Position numbers and translations under genes: made by a program
Assembly (NCBI RefSeq): GCF_022414575.1
Contig: NZ_JADWYQ010000033.1
Span: forward strand, 1 to 64,000
Source: Streptomyces sp. MUM 178J
Lineage (GTDB): Bacteria > Actinomycetota > Actinomycetes > Streptomycetales > Streptomycetaceae
Direction: 5' to 3'
DNA: 64,000 nt
Notes under the pieces: generated by a model
The model's database searches: none
The model's input: only the letters and a program-made list of their open reading frames with translations
Told to the model about the DNA's origin: nothing
Shown here: one piece after another, positions 49,539 to 58,470 of the stretch
Layout: each line of letters begins with the position of its first letter
How positions within the stretch are numbered: position 1 is the first letter of the stretch

Positions 49539-51344
49539 GCGCACCGGCTGCGCGTCAAATGAGCGTCAGCCTGGCCGGACCGCGCGAGCCCCGCCGCCCC
49601 CTCAGGTGCTCCGAGCCCAGCGAGGGAAACTGCAGCGCCACCATTCAAGCGCGGCGATACCTGACCCCGACGGCGCCGTGCAGAGCCGAATCAGTGCCCG
49701 GCCCCGCCACGACGGCTCCCTCGCCGAGTAGTAGAGAACGTACAGGTCAGGGACGGTTTTTCGGTCTCGCCAGCGGGCTGCCGGGTACCCGGAGCGTCAA
49801 ATGAGCGTCACGGCCGCTGAGCGGTGAAACCGTACGGCGGATTGCCGGAAGCTGCCCCGCGGAGCAGCGCATGTGGTGCAGCGGCGCAACCAGTTGGCGG
49901 CGCTGTCCCACGCTGCCGCCGCCAACGGCAAGGCAGGTCATAGCTCCTATCGTGCGTGGGTAACTGACGCTCGTCGCCATGTTCGGCAGCGCGACGGTAC
50001 GTCGCGCTGTGGGCAACAGACAGGGGTCGTCTCCCCACGCTGTCTCTGGGGCCGGACAGAGGCCACTTCTGCCAACGAGAAAGGGACAGTGAGCTTCCCT
50101 CTCGACCGGCCCTCCAGCCGGCTTGAGGTACGGAAGGGGCATCACCTGATGATCAATCCTCTTTGGGCCGGGCGCGGCCACCGGTCGGGGCAGTCCCGCC
50201 GCGTCGGGCCGTGGCTCCTGCGCGGTTCCGCCGTCCGCCCTCGGGTGGGCGGCGCGCCGCGGCGGACGCCCGTGAGCATCGCGGTGGCGGTCCTGCGCAG
50301 CACTTGGACCTGTTGGCAGTTCCTGGAGACGCTGGACGATCTGTCATCACAGTCAGTGTTTCAGCTGACGGCCATGGTGCTGTGGGCCGCACACGACCTG
50401 GCTGCGCGCCTCCGGGCCAGCCGCCGGGCCTCGAGCGTCCCGCCGACCAGTCCGGAGCCCTCGCCCTCCCCGCAAACGGTGACCGCTAGCCCGCCCCCGT
50501 CGCTCCCCCACTCGTAATCGGTAGCGGCACCGAGCGGTTCCCTCGGCCAAGTCGCGCACGCGTCGGTCGACCGTCTTGCGCAGGTCATGGGCGAGGACGT
50601 TAATGTTGACCATGGCGGCCGAAGAGACCGGCGGCGGGCCCTGTCCGATCTCGACGGATGGACAGCCTCCGCGCCGGTCTGTGCCTCTCCGAGAGTCCCT
50701 GGAGACGGTCGCTGGACAGATTGCCTGCGTGATCTCGGGTACGTCTCAGCGCGTGCCGTACTTGACCGTCCAGTCCGGCGAACCGTCTACCGAGTCGCTC
50801 GACTGCTGCCGCAGTCGCAGCCAAGCCCTCCGGCTCTGGTACGACGGCTCCTTCTTGGATGCCCTCCGGAGAGCAGAGCGCATGGGCGGACGCAATCCCC
50901 CGCTCCACCGCGGCCGTTCGATGCACCGCATCCCCGGCACCCCATCCCTGCCCCCGCGCACCTTGGCACTCCCTACGACACAGGGTAACGAGGCCAGCGG
51001 AATCAGCACACCTCAACCCGAAACCTGTCGCCGTATGGCCCGAGCCCAAAGAACAGCCCTAACGCGCTGCTCGACGGGTTGAGCCCGACAAGTCGATTGA
51101 CCCGCACTATCTGATCCAGGACGACCACCTCACGCTCCGTCAGAAACAGCGTCGACCGAGCGTCAAGACAGCTCCCGAACCCGTCTCTTACGGAGTTGAG
51201 GCAGAACGTCCTAGACCCACGCCTCCGCTGCGAAACCGCAGGTGAGCCACGTGGCTGAAACCTACAACATGCTCCACGCAGTGGACTCCGGAGAACAGGT
51301 CGAGCACACCTGGCCAGACCTGAGCATCACAGGAAAACCGCAGG
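49539..51344. other. 1.8-kb spacer with no recognisable gene
   Basis: Several short overlapping frames exist on both strands, the longest being 214 codons at 49873-50517. None has a recognisable motif, consistent codon bias or a clear ribosome-binding site. Codon-position GC bias is weaker than in flanking genes. A 17-bp direct repeat brackets 49552-49810. Decayed coding relics around 50150-50600, with alternating frames, are possible. It looks like an old insertion or deletion scar between the accessory region and the core chromosome. Confidence 0.5.
49552..49810. repeat. 17-bp direct repeat pair
   Basis: GCGTCAAATGAGCGTCA occurs exactly at 49552-49568 and again at 49794-49810, with 225 bp between. 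The first copy begins just outside the right inverted repeat of the IS256-type relic. It is too short and too far apart to be a target-site duplication of that element. It could mark an excision or recombination scar. Confidence 0.7.
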
Positions 51345-52673
51345 TCAAAGCCCCTTTGCGGCAGGCTCAAGGATTACGACGCACTCCACGTGGTGGGTCA
51401 TCGGGAAGAGGTCGAACGCCCGCAGTGTGCGGGGCTTGTAGCCGTCGGCGCGGAAGTAGGCGAGGTCGCGGGCGAGGGCCGCGGGGTCGCAGGCGACGTA
51501 GGCGATGCGGCGGGCGCCGAGGGCGGTGAGGCGGGCGACCGTCTGGCGGCCGGCGCCGGCGCGGGGCGGGTCGAGGACGATGAGGTCCGCCTCGGTGATG
51601 CCGGTGCGGGGCAGGACCTGTTCGACCTTGCCCTGCTCGATGCGGACGCGGTCGAAGTCCTTGAGGTTGTGCCGGGCGTCCTCGACGGCGCGCTTGGCGG
51701 ACTCGATGCCGAGGACCGCCCCCTGGTCGCCGACGCGGTCGGCGATGGCGCCGGCGAACAGGCCCACGCCGCAGTAGAGGTCGAGCGCGGTCTCGCCCTT
51801 GCGCGGCATCAGGCCCTGCATCACCGCGGTGACCAGGACGTCCGCCGCCTGCGGGTGGACCTGCCAGAAGCCGCCCATGCCGACGCGGTAGGTGCGGCCG
51901 TCGGCGCGTTCGCGGACGAAGGCGCGGCCGTGGACCCGGTGGACCGAGCCGTCGCGTTCCTCGACGCGGAGGACGGAGACGGGCTTGTCCAGTTCGACGA
52001 GGGGCAGCCGGCCGCCGGGGCGCGGGGTGAGGACGACCTGGCGGTCGTTCGAGCCGGTGGCCGCGATGGCCTCGACGGCGGCCATCTGGGGCCATCTGCG
52101 CTTCTCGATGCCGAGTTCGCTGACCCCCTCGGCGGCGATCATGCAGTGGTCTACGGGCTCCACCTCGTGCGAGCGGTGCCTGCGCAGCCCGGCCCGGCCC
52201 TCGGCGTCGACGGCGTACTGGACGCGGGTGCGCCAGGCGGGGACCTGGCCGGCCGGGAGCTTGTCGCCGGGGGCGGGCATGACGGTGCCGTCCCAGCCCG
52301 CTTCCTCGGGGGTGAGCCCGGCCAGCCGCTTCAGCTGCTCGGTGATCACCTCGCCCTTGAGCCGCCGCTGCGCTCCGGGCTTGGCGTGCTGCCAGTCGCA
52401 GCCGCCGCACTTGCCCGGGCCGGCGAAGGGGCACGGCGCCTCGATGCGGTCCTTGGACGCCTCGATCACGCGCACCGCGTCGGCGCGCAGGAAGCGGGAG
52501 TCCTCAGCGCCCTCGGTGACCCGGACGACGGCCTTCTCTCCGGGCAGCGCGTGCCGGACGAAGAGCACCCGGCCCTCGTCCGTGCGGGCGATGCAGTGGC
52601 CGCCGTGTGCGACCGGGCCGACCTCGACCTCGTACTCCTCCCCGACCAGCGACGACTCGGTTCCGTTCGACAT
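51345..52673 (-). CDS. Class I SAM-dependent RNA (uracil-5) methyltransferase, TrmA/RumA family
   Basis: A 442-aa protein of the family that methylates uridine C5 in tRNA or rRNA. A TRAM-like N-terminus (EYEVEVGPVAHGGHCIAR...VLFVRHALPGE) is followed by iron-sulfur-type cysteines CPFAGPGKCGGC near residue 78. The SAM site LDLYCGVGLFAG lies near residue 300, then DPPRAGAG and the catalytic Cys in VACDPAALARDL. The ATG at 52673 starts MSNGTESS and fits family length. It lies 67 bp downstream of the APC permease on the same strand. It marks the beginning of the conserved chromosome. Confidence 0.93.
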   Translation of the reverse strand: MSNGTESSLVGEEYEVEVGPVAHGGHCIARTDEGRVLFVRHALPGEKAVVRVTEGAEDSRFLRADAVRVIEASKDRIEAPCPFAGPGKCGGCDWQHAKPGAQRRLKGEVITEQLKRLAGLTPEEAGWDGTVMPAPGDKLPAGQVPAWRTRVQYAVDAEGRAGLRRHRSHEVEPVDHCMIAAEGVSELGIEKRRWPQMAAVEAIAATGSNDRQVVLTPRPGGRLPLVELDKPVSVLRVEERDGSVHRVHGRAFVRERADGRTYRVGMGGFWQVHPQAADVLVTAVMQGLMPRKGETALDLYCGVGLFAGAIADRVGDQGAVLGIESAKRAVEDARHNLKDFDRVRIEQGKVEQVLPRTGITEADLIVLDPPRAGAGRQTVARLTALGARRIAYVACDPAALARDLAYFRADGYKPRTLRAFDLFPMTHHVECVVILEPAAKGL

Positions 52674-52740
52674 GGCGGGGTGACTCCTGGGATGAGGGCG
52701 GGGCTGGGACAACAGCCTGCCAGTGTACGTCTGCTGCGGC

Positions 52741-54789
52741 TCAGCTCCGCACACCCGGGTCCCTGTGCCGGCCGTCCACCGGACCGCGGCGCACCGAACC
52801 CGGAGCGTTCCACTCCTGGCGCTTCTTCGCCCGCTGCTTCGCCGCCTCCGACGACACCAGCTGGTACGGCACCGACGTCACCATCACGCCGGGGGTGAAC
52901 AGCAGCCGGCCCTTGAGCCGCAGTGCGCTCTGGTTGTGCAGCAGATGCTCGTACCAGTGCCCGACGACGTACTCGGGGATGACGACGCTGACGACGTCCC
53001 GCGGGCTTTCCCGTCGCAGCCCCTTGACGTAGTCGATCACCGGCCGGGTGATCTCGCGGTAGGGCGAGTCGAGGATCTTCAGCGGGACGTTGATGCCGCG
53101 GCGCTCCCACTCGGCGCGCAGCGCCTTGCTGTCGTCCGGGTCCACGCTGATGCTGACGGCCTCCAGCTTGTCGACGCGCATCAGCTGCGCGTAGGCGAGG
53201 GCCCGGAGGGTGGGGCGGTGAACCTTGGAGACCAGCACGATCGCGTGGACGCGGGAGGGCCGCACACTGTCGTCGGTGGGCTCGTCGGGCGCCGCGATCT
53301 CCTGGGCGACCGCGTCGTAGTGCCGGCGGATCGTGCTCATGACCGCGTAGAAGATCACCATGCCGAGCAGCGCAACCCAGGCGCCGTGGGTGAACTTGGT
53401 GGCCAGGACGACGACCAGGACGAGGCCGGTGAAGAACGCGCCGAAGGCGTTGATGGCCCGCGAGCGGATCATGGTGCGCCGCTTGGCCTGGTTCTTCTCG
53501 GTCCGCAGCTTGCGGTTCCAGTGCCGCACCATGCCGGTCTGGCTGAGCGTGAAGGAGACGAAGACACCGACGATGTAGAGCTGGATGAGCCGGGTGGAGT
53601 CGGCGTCGTAGACGTAGACGAGCAGCGCGGCCGCACCGGCCAGCAGCACGATGCCGTTGGAGAAGGCGAGCCGGTCGCCGCGGGTGAGCAACTGGCGCGG
53701 CAGATAGCGGTCCTGGGCCAGGATGGAGCCGAGCACCGGGAAGCCGTTGTACGCGGTGTTGGCGGCGAGGAACAGCACCAGCGCGGTGGCCGCGGCGAGC
53801 AGGGCGAAGAAGAACGTGCCCTCGCCGAAGACGGCGGCGGCCACCTGGGCGATGACCGGGTCCTGGACATAGGCGTCGCCGACGGGCACACCGTCGCGGA
53901 CCAGGTCCTTGGCCGGGAACTCCGCCATCTTCACATCGGTGGCCATGGCGAGCCCGATGATTCCGCAGAACATGGTGACGGCGAGGACGCCCATCAGGGC
54001 CAGCGTGTTCGCCGCGTTCCTGCTCTTCGGCTTGCGGAAGGCGGGAACGCCGTTGCTGATCGCCTCGACGCCGGTGAGAGCGGCGCAGCCGGAGGAGAAG
54101 GCCCGCAGCAGCAGGAACAGCAGGGCGAAGCCGGCCAGTCCCGGGTGCTCGGGCTTGATCTCGAAGTCGGCCGTCGGCGCCCGCATGGAGTCGCCGAGCA
54201 CCAGCCCCCTGAACGAGCCCCAGACGATCAGCAGGAAGACCCCGCCGACGAAGACATAGGTGGGGATGGCGAAGAGCCTGCCGGACTCCCTGACGCCGCG
54301 CAGGTTCATCAGGGTCAGCAGCAGGATGACGGCGAGCGCGCTGAGCACCTTGTGCTCGATGACGAACGGGACGGCGGAGCCGAGGTTCTCCACTCCGGAG
54401 GAGATGGAGACGGCGACGGTGAGCACGTAGTCCACCAGCAGGGCGCTGGCGACGGTCAGCCCTGCCTTGGGGCCCAGATTGGTGTGGGCGACCTCGTAGT
54501 CGCCGCCGCCGCTCGGGTAGGCGCGCACGTTCTGGCGGTAGGAGGCGACGACCGTGAACATCAGCACGACGACGGCGGCGGCGATCCAGGGGCTGAAGTG
54601 GTACGCCGACACGCCTGCGATCGACAGGACCAGCAGCACCTCGCCCGGCGCGTACGCCACGGAGGACAGCGGGTCCGACGCGAAGACGGGGAGTGCGATG
54701 CGCTTGGGAAGGAGTGTCTCCCCCAGCCGGTCGCTGCGAAGAGCGCGCCCGATAAGAATACGTTTGGGCACGTCGGTCAGTTTGGACAC
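52741..54789 (-). CDS. APC-superfamily amino acid permease with C-terminal cytoplasmic domain
   Basis: A membrane transporter of about 682 aa. At least 12 hydrophobic segments lie between residues 35 and 480, beginning LPVFASDPLSSVAYAPGEVLLVLSIAG, a conserved opening of this APC branch. SGGGDYEVAHTNLGP and FSSGCAALTGVEAISNGVPAFRKP are family signatures. A soluble domain of about 170 residues follows, with RVHAIVLVSKVHRPTLRALAYAQLM and VISVVIPEYVV-like strands of a USP-type fold. The GTG at 54789 (VSKLTDVPKRILIGRAL) is preferred over an upstream ATG. It is divergent from two TrkA-type genes, which suggests a linked potassium or ion role. Confidence 0.9.
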   Translation of the reverse strand: MSKLTDVPKRILIGRALRSDRLGETLLPKRIALPVFASDPLSSVAYAPGEVLLVLSIAGVSAYHFSPWIAAAVVVLMFTVVASYRQNVRAYPSGGGDYEVAHTNLGPKAGLTVASALLVDYVLTVAVSISSGVENLGSAVPFVIEHKVLSALAVILLLTLMNLRGVRESGRLFAIPTYVFVGGVFLLIVWGSFRGLVLGDSMRAPTADFEIKPEHPGLAGFALLFLLLRAFSSGCAALTGVEAISNGVPAFRKPKSRNAANTLALMGVLAVTMFCGIIGLAMATDVKMAEFPAKDLVRDGVPVGDAYVQDPVIAQVAAAVFGEGTFFFALLAAATALVLFLAANTAYNGFPVLGSILAQDRYLPRQLLTRGDRLAFSNGIVLLAGAAALLVYVYDADSTRLIQLYIVGVFVSFTLSQTGMVRHWNRKLRTEKNQAKRRTMIRSRAINAFGAFFTGLVLVVVLATKFTHGAWVALLGMVIFYAVMSTIRRHYDAVAQEIAAPDEPTDDSVRPSRVHAIVLVSKVHRPTLRALAYAQLMRVDKLEAVSISVDPDDSKALRAEWERRGINVPLKILDSPYREITRPVIDYVKGLRRESPRDVVSVVIPEYVVGHWYEHLLHNQSALRLKGRLLFTPGVMVTSVPYQLVSSEAAKQRAKKRQEWNAPGSVRRGPVDGRHRDPGVRS

Positions 54790-54976
54790 GCAGAGGATCG
54801 TAAGCGGTCCTAACAAGCCATGCCCACCCGCCACCCTCCTTGTCGACTCGGACGGTCACAGGGGGTCCCCACGGCTACGGTGCGTGTGTAGCTTGGGCCG
54901 CGGTCTGAGACCCTGTTAACCCTGAGCAATGACTCACCCTGTCCGGGACCAGGACAGGACAGCCGGAAGGACGGTC
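54790..54976. promoter_or_regulatory. Divergent promoter region between APC permease and TrkA genes
   Basis: A 187-bp gap, comparatively AT-rich around 54895-54930. GGAAGGACG lies before the GTG at 54977. No strong palindrome was seen. Confidence 0.4.
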
Positions 54977-55645
54977 GTGCACATCGTCATCATGGGATGC
55001 GGGCGAGTGGGAGCCGCTCTCGCGCAGACCCTGGAGCAGCAGGGGCACACGGTGGCCGTCGTGGATCGGGACCCCACGGCTTTCCGCCGTCTGGGCTCCG
55101 GATTCGGGGGGCGCCGCGTCACCGGAATCGGGTTCGACCAGGACACCCTGCGCGAGGCGGGGATCGAGGACGCCGGCGCGTTCGCCGCAGTCAGCAGCGG
55201 TGACAATTCCAACATCATCGCGGCGCGGGTGGCCCGTGAGATGTTCGGCATCGAGAACGTGGCCGCCCGGATCTACGACCCCCGGCGAGCCGAGGTCTAC
55301 CAGCGGCTGGGCATCCCCACGGTCGCCACGGTGCGCTGGACGGCGGACCAGATGCTGCGTCGGCTGTTGCCGTCCGGCGCGGAGCCGCTGTGGCGCGACC
55401 CCAGCGGGAGCGTGCAGCTCGCCGAGGTGCACACCGCCCCCTCCTGGATCGGGCACAAGATCAGCAGGTTGCAGGAGGAGACGGGCGTGCGGGTCGCCTT
55501 CATCACCCGGCTGGGCGAGGCGATGGTGCCGACGTCCCGGACGGTGCTGCAGGAGGGCGACCTCGTGCACGTGATGATGCGCACGGACGAGATCGAGAAG
55601 GTCGAGGCGGCTTTCGCCGAGGGGCCTGAGGAGGGCGATCGCTGA
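54977..55645 (+). CDS. TrkA-family potassium uptake regulatory protein (first of a pair)
   Basis: A 222-aa cytoplasmic KTN/RCK protein. The Rossmann motif IVIMGCGRVGAALAQTL is at residues 3-19 with VVDRDP following for NAD binding. A C-terminal TrkA-C domain covers residues 140-215 (VRVAFITRLGEAMVP, LQEGDLVHVMM). The GTG at 54977 after GGAAGGACG gives the motif the usual N-terminal position; the longer frame from 54929 is unlikely. Its stop overlaps the start of a second TrkA gene as TGATG. The two probably form one gating ring for a K+ transporter encoded elsewhere. Confidence 0.93.
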   Translation: MHIVIMGCGRVGAALAQTLEQQGHTVAVVDRDPTAFRRLGSGFGGRRVTGIGFDQDTLREAGIEDAGAFAAVSSGDNSNIIAARVAREMFGIENVAARIYDPRRAEVYQRLGIPTVATVRWTADQMLRRLLPSGAEPLWRDPSGSVQLAEVHTAPSWIGHKISRLQEETGVRVAFITRLGEAMVPTSRTVLQEGDLVHVMMRTDEIEKVEAAFAEGPEEGDR

Positions 55646-56325
55646 TGCGTGTGGCGATTGCGGGCGCCGGTGCGGTGGGCCGGTCCATCGCGGGTGAGCT
55701 GCTGGAGAACGGGCACGAGGTGCTGCTGATCGACAAGGCCCCGACCGCGATCTCGGTGGAACGGGTGCCGCAGGCGGAGTGGCTGCTGGCGGACGCCTGC
55801 GAGATCACCTCGCTGGACGAGGCGGCGCTGCAGCGCTGCAACGTGGTGATCGCGGCGACCGGCGACGACAAGGTCAATCTGGTCGTCTCGCTGCTGGCGA
55901 AGACGGAGTACGCGGTTCCGAGGGTGGTCGCGCGGGTCAACAACCCCAAGAACGAGTGGCTCTTCAATGAGTCGTGGGGCGTGGACGTCGCGGTGTCCAC
56001 GCCACGGCTGATGTCGGCGCTGGTGGAGGAGGCGGTGAGCGTCGGCGATCTCGTGCGGCTGCTGCGCTTCAGCCACGGTGACGCGAACCTGGTGGAGCTG
56101 ACGCTGCCGCCGGAGTCGGCGATCGCCGGTACGCAGGTGGGTGCGGTCGCCTGGCCGCAGGACACCTCCCTGGTGACGATCATCCGCGGCTCGCGGGTGC
56201 TGACGCCCACCGCGCAGGAGACCTTGGAGGAGGGGGACGAGCTGCTGTTCGTCGCGGCGCAGGCCCGGGAGGAGCAGTTGGAGGACCTGCTGTCGGTGCG
56301 ACGCGAGGAGCATCCGGCGGACTGA
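55645..56325 (+). CDS. TrkA-family potassium uptake regulatory protein (second of a pair)
   Basis: A 226-aa KTN/RCK protein. It starts MRVAIAGAGAVGRSIAGELL with the dinucleotide-binding loop, then LLIDKAP, and ends in a TrkA-C domain (NLVELTLPPESAIAGTQVGAV, LEEGDELLFVAA). One-base overlap with the first copy shows translational coupling. The two are only moderately similar, so this is an old duplication rather than a recent repeat. Confidence 0.94.
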   Translation: MRVAIAGAGAVGRSIAGELLENGHEVLLIDKAPTAISVERVPQAEWLLADACEITSLDEAALQRCNVVIAATGDDKVNLVVSLLAKTEYAVPRVVARVNNPKNEWLFNESWGVDVAVSTPRLMSALVEEAVSVGDLVRLLRFSHGDANLVELTLPPESAIAGTQVGAVAWPQDTSLVTIIRGSRVLTPTAQETLEEGDELLFVAAQAREEQLEDLLSVRREEHPAD

Positions 56326-56357
56326 GGCGGGGGCGACGGCTCCCCGAGCCCCGCGCC

Positions 56358-56413
56358 CAGACCCCGGAGGCTGGGCCTCCGGGGTGGTCCGGAGGCTAGG
56401 CCTCCGGGGTCTG
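56358..56413. terminator. Nested hairpin terminator between convergent TrkA and DUF3159 genes
   Basis: The outer arms CAGACCCCGGAGGC (56358-56371) and GCCTCCGGGGTCTG (56400-56413) are perfectly complementary over 14 bases. Between them an inner copy of CCTCCGGGG and CCGGAGG can form alternative shorter hairpins. The right arm overlaps the DUF3159 stop codon at 56396-56398. Confidence 0.8.
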
Positions 56414-57145
56414 GGGAGCCGCCGCCCGCTCCCGTTCCGCGCGCTCCTGCGCCTCCATCTCCGCGAAGACGTCGATCGGCGGCGGCGCCTTCGCCAGGAA
56501 GACCCAGGTCAGATAGACGGCCAGCAGGAACGGCGGGATCTTCAGGGCGACCAGGACCCAGCCGAGCTGGGTGGTGTCCGCCCACCAGTAGAGCGGGAAG
56601 AGGATCGCGCACTTGGCGAGCAGGATCAGGCCCCAGGCCCAGCTGGCCTTGGCATAGGCCTTCTTGCGGCCGGGGTTGCGGGTGCGCCAGGAGAGGTTCT
56701 CCTTGAAGACCGGGCCCAGGATCAGGCCGATCAGCGGGACACCCGCGAGCGTCGTCGCGATGTAGGTGACGCCGAGGCCCAGCGTGTACAGCATGCCCGG
56801 CAGATAGAAGTCCTTGGCGTTGCCGGTCATCATCGCGAAGACAACGCCGAAGGCGACGCCGAACACCCCGCTGAAGGCGTGCTTGACCGTGTCCCTGCGC
56901 AGCAGGCGGACCGCGACGAGCACCAGCGACACCGCGAGCGCTGCGAGCGCCGAGATGTGCAGGTCCTTGTTGACCGTGTAGATGGTCACGAAGAGCAGGC
57001 CCGGCAGAACCGTCTCCACCATGCCGCGCACGCCGCCGAAGGCCTCGAACAGCGCCGCCTCCGTGACGGTCCTCGTCTCGTCCGTGGCGCTGCCTGGCTG
57101 CTGTTCGTCAGTGGTCGTGTGGGTCGGCTTGTCGACAGACGTCAC
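56396..57145 (-). CDS. DUF3159 family membrane protein
   Basis: A 249-aa actinobacterial membrane protein of unknown function. About six hydrophobic stretches lie between residues 40 and 220. The family opening EAALFEAFGGVRGMVETVLPGLLFVTIY and the middle block GPVFKENLSWRTRNPGRKKAYAKASWAWG are typical. The C-terminus is charged (DVFAEMEAQERAERERA). The GTG at 57145 lies three bases after the stop of an OB-fold gene, so the two are co-transcribed. Confidence 0.9.
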   Translation of the reverse strand: MTSVDKPTHTTTDEQQPGSATDETRTVTEAALFEAFGGVRGMVETVLPGLLFVTIYTVNKDLHISALAALAVSLVLVAVRLLRRDTVKHAFSGVFGVAFGVVFAMMTGNAKDFYLPGMLYTLGLGVTYIATTLAGVPLIGLILGPVFKENLSWRTRNPGRKKAYAKASWAWGLILLAKCAILFPLYWWADTTQLGWVLVALKIPPFLLAVYLTWVFLAKAPPPIDVFAEMEAQERAERERAAAPQTPEA

Positions 57146-57148
57146 CGG

Positions 57149-57547
57149 CTACTCCTGTCCGAGCGGTCGGAGTTCGTATTTGGGATTGAAGAGCACCCGG
57201 CGGCCGTGGTTCATGGATATCCGCCCCGAGGCGATGAGCCTGCGGCCCGGCTCGATGCCCGCGATGGAGCGGCGGCCGAGCCATACGACGTCCAGCGGGG
57301 CCGTCCCGTCGAAGAGCTCCGCCTCCAGCGCGGGCACGCCGGCCCGCGGGCGCAGGGTGACCGTGCGCAAGGTACCAGCAACCCTGACGATCTGCCGGTC
57401 GCCGCACTCGGCGATGCGCGTACAGCCCGATGCCTCCGCGTCGTCCCGCAGCTCCTCCGACTCCAGCTCCTCCTGCGAGCTGGAGAGCCGGTCGAGCATT
57501 CGGCGGAAGCGGCCGGCCGGCTTGTCGGGACGGGGTGTGCCACTCAT
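57149..57547 (-). CDS. OB-fold nucleic-acid-binding domain protein
   Basis: A 132-aa protein. Its middle (IVRVAGTLRTVTLRPRAGVPALEAELFDGTAPLDVVWLGRR, GRRLIASGRI) has the beta-rich pattern of an OB-fold like that of tRNA synthetases and RecG. The N-terminus is charged and helical. This pairing with DUF3159 is common in Streptomyces. The exact ligand is unknown. Confidence 0.85.
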   Translation of the reverse strand: MSGTPRPDKPAGRFRRMLDRLSSSQEELESEELRDDAEASGCTRIAECGDRQIVRVAGTLRTVTLRPRAGVPALEAELFDGTAPLDVVWLGRRSIAGIEPGRRLIASGRISMNHGRRVLFNPKYELRPLGQE

Positions 57548-57580
57548 ACGGAAAGCGTACCGGCCGCCCCCTACATCGGA

Positions 57581-57815
57581 TCAACGTTCGAAGCGGTATC
57601 CCATGCCGGGCTCGGTGACGAAATGCCGGGGGTGCGCGGGATCCGCCTCCAGCTTGCGTCGGAGCTGGGCCATACAGACCCACGGGCAGTCGGTCTCGGT
57701 GCCGTACGAGGGCCCCCAGACCTCCTGGAGCAGCTCCTTCTGGCTGACCGGGCAACCCGTGCTCCGTATCAGCACCTCCAGCAGGCGCCATTCTGTCGGA
57801 GTCACGACGGCCCTG
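57581..57815 (-). pseudogene. KdpE-like response regulator, C-terminal DNA-binding fragment only
   Basis: About 78 codons encode an OmpR-type winged helix: TPTEWRLLEVLIRSTGCPVSQKELLQEVWG, then AQLRRKLEADPAHPRHFVTEPGMGYRFER. This matches the end of KdpE. The receiver domain and start are missing. The fragment begins at a repeat junction that joins it to the broken ABC ATPase gene. A GTG exists within it but without a good ribosome-binding site, so expression is doubtful. Confidence 0.8.
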
Positions 57816-57818
57816 GCC

Positions 57819-57885
57819 CTGCCGTCGACGCGGGGGCCGGGCTCTGCCGCCCGTCGGCCCGACGCCCTGCCGTCGACGCGGGGCC
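57819..57885. repeat. 19-bp direct repeat at the KdpE/ABC junction
   Basis: CCCTGCCGTCGACGCGGGG appears twice, at about 57819-57837 and 57866-57884, exactly where the ABC ATPase gene loses homology and the KdpE fragment begins. This is the signature expected of a deletion or rearrangement between short repeats. Confidence 0.7.
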
Positions 57886-58470
57886 CGTGTCCGCGTCGAG
57901 CTGCCCCGTGGGCTCGTCGGCGATCAACACGGCGGGGCGGTTGGCGAGTGCACGGGCGATGGCGACGCGCTGCTGCTGGCCGCCGGAGAGCTCACCGGGG
58001 CGCTGCGCCGCGTGGTCGGCCAGACCGACCAGCTCCAGCAGCAGCGCCGCACGCTCCTCGAGTTCGCGCGGGTCGGCCCTGCGCAGCAGCAGCGGTACGC
58101 CCACGTTCTCCGCGGCCGTGAGGATCGGGATCAGCCCGAAGGACTGGAAGACGAAGCCGATGCGGTCGCGGCGCAGCGCCAGCAGCCCGTTGTCGTCGAG
58201 GCGGGTGAGGTCCGTCCCGTCGATGACGATCGTGCCCTCGTCGGGGGCGTCAAGACCGCCGACGAGGTTGAGCAGGGTCGTCTTGCCGGAGCCCGAGCGC
58301 CCCTTTGAGGGCGACGAGCTCGCCGCGCGGGATGTCGAAGGAGACCCCGCGCAGCGCGTGCACGGCCCGACTGCCGGAGCCGTACGAGCGGTGCAGGTTT
58401 GCACCCGCACCATGGACGCCGTGTCCCCGGAGCGGTCCGCCGGACTCGTGCGCGCCTCGCTGACGTCGGT
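57866..58470 (-). pseudogene. ABC transporter ATP-binding protein (LolD/MacB type), frameshifted and 3'-truncated
   Basis: The start MTDVSEARTSPADR lies near 58470 and is in one frame. After MVRVQ the homologous sequence moves to another frame (LHRSYGSGSRAVHALRGVSFDIPRGELVALKG). It then returns for SGSGKTTLLNLVGGLDAP, VFQSFGLIPILTAAENV, the signature LSGGQQQRVAIARAL and Walker B VLIADEPTGQLD. Two compensating shifts, near 58400 and 58305, scramble about 30 residues including the approach to Walker A. The 3' end stops after GQLDADTG at the repeat junction, so the switch region is missing. No permease gene remains beside it. It is inactive unless the shifts are sequencing errors. Confidence 0.8.

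Noticed and set aside
49873-50517. 214-codon frame and neighbouring small frames in the spacer
   Set aside because: No motif, no clear ribosome-binding site and inconsistent codon bias; not strong enough to call genes.
51220-51345. Possible attachment site or tRNA remnant near the start of the methyltransferase 3' flank
   Set aside because: The repeated CCGCAGGT words are too short and no cloverleaf or tRNA end could be drawn.
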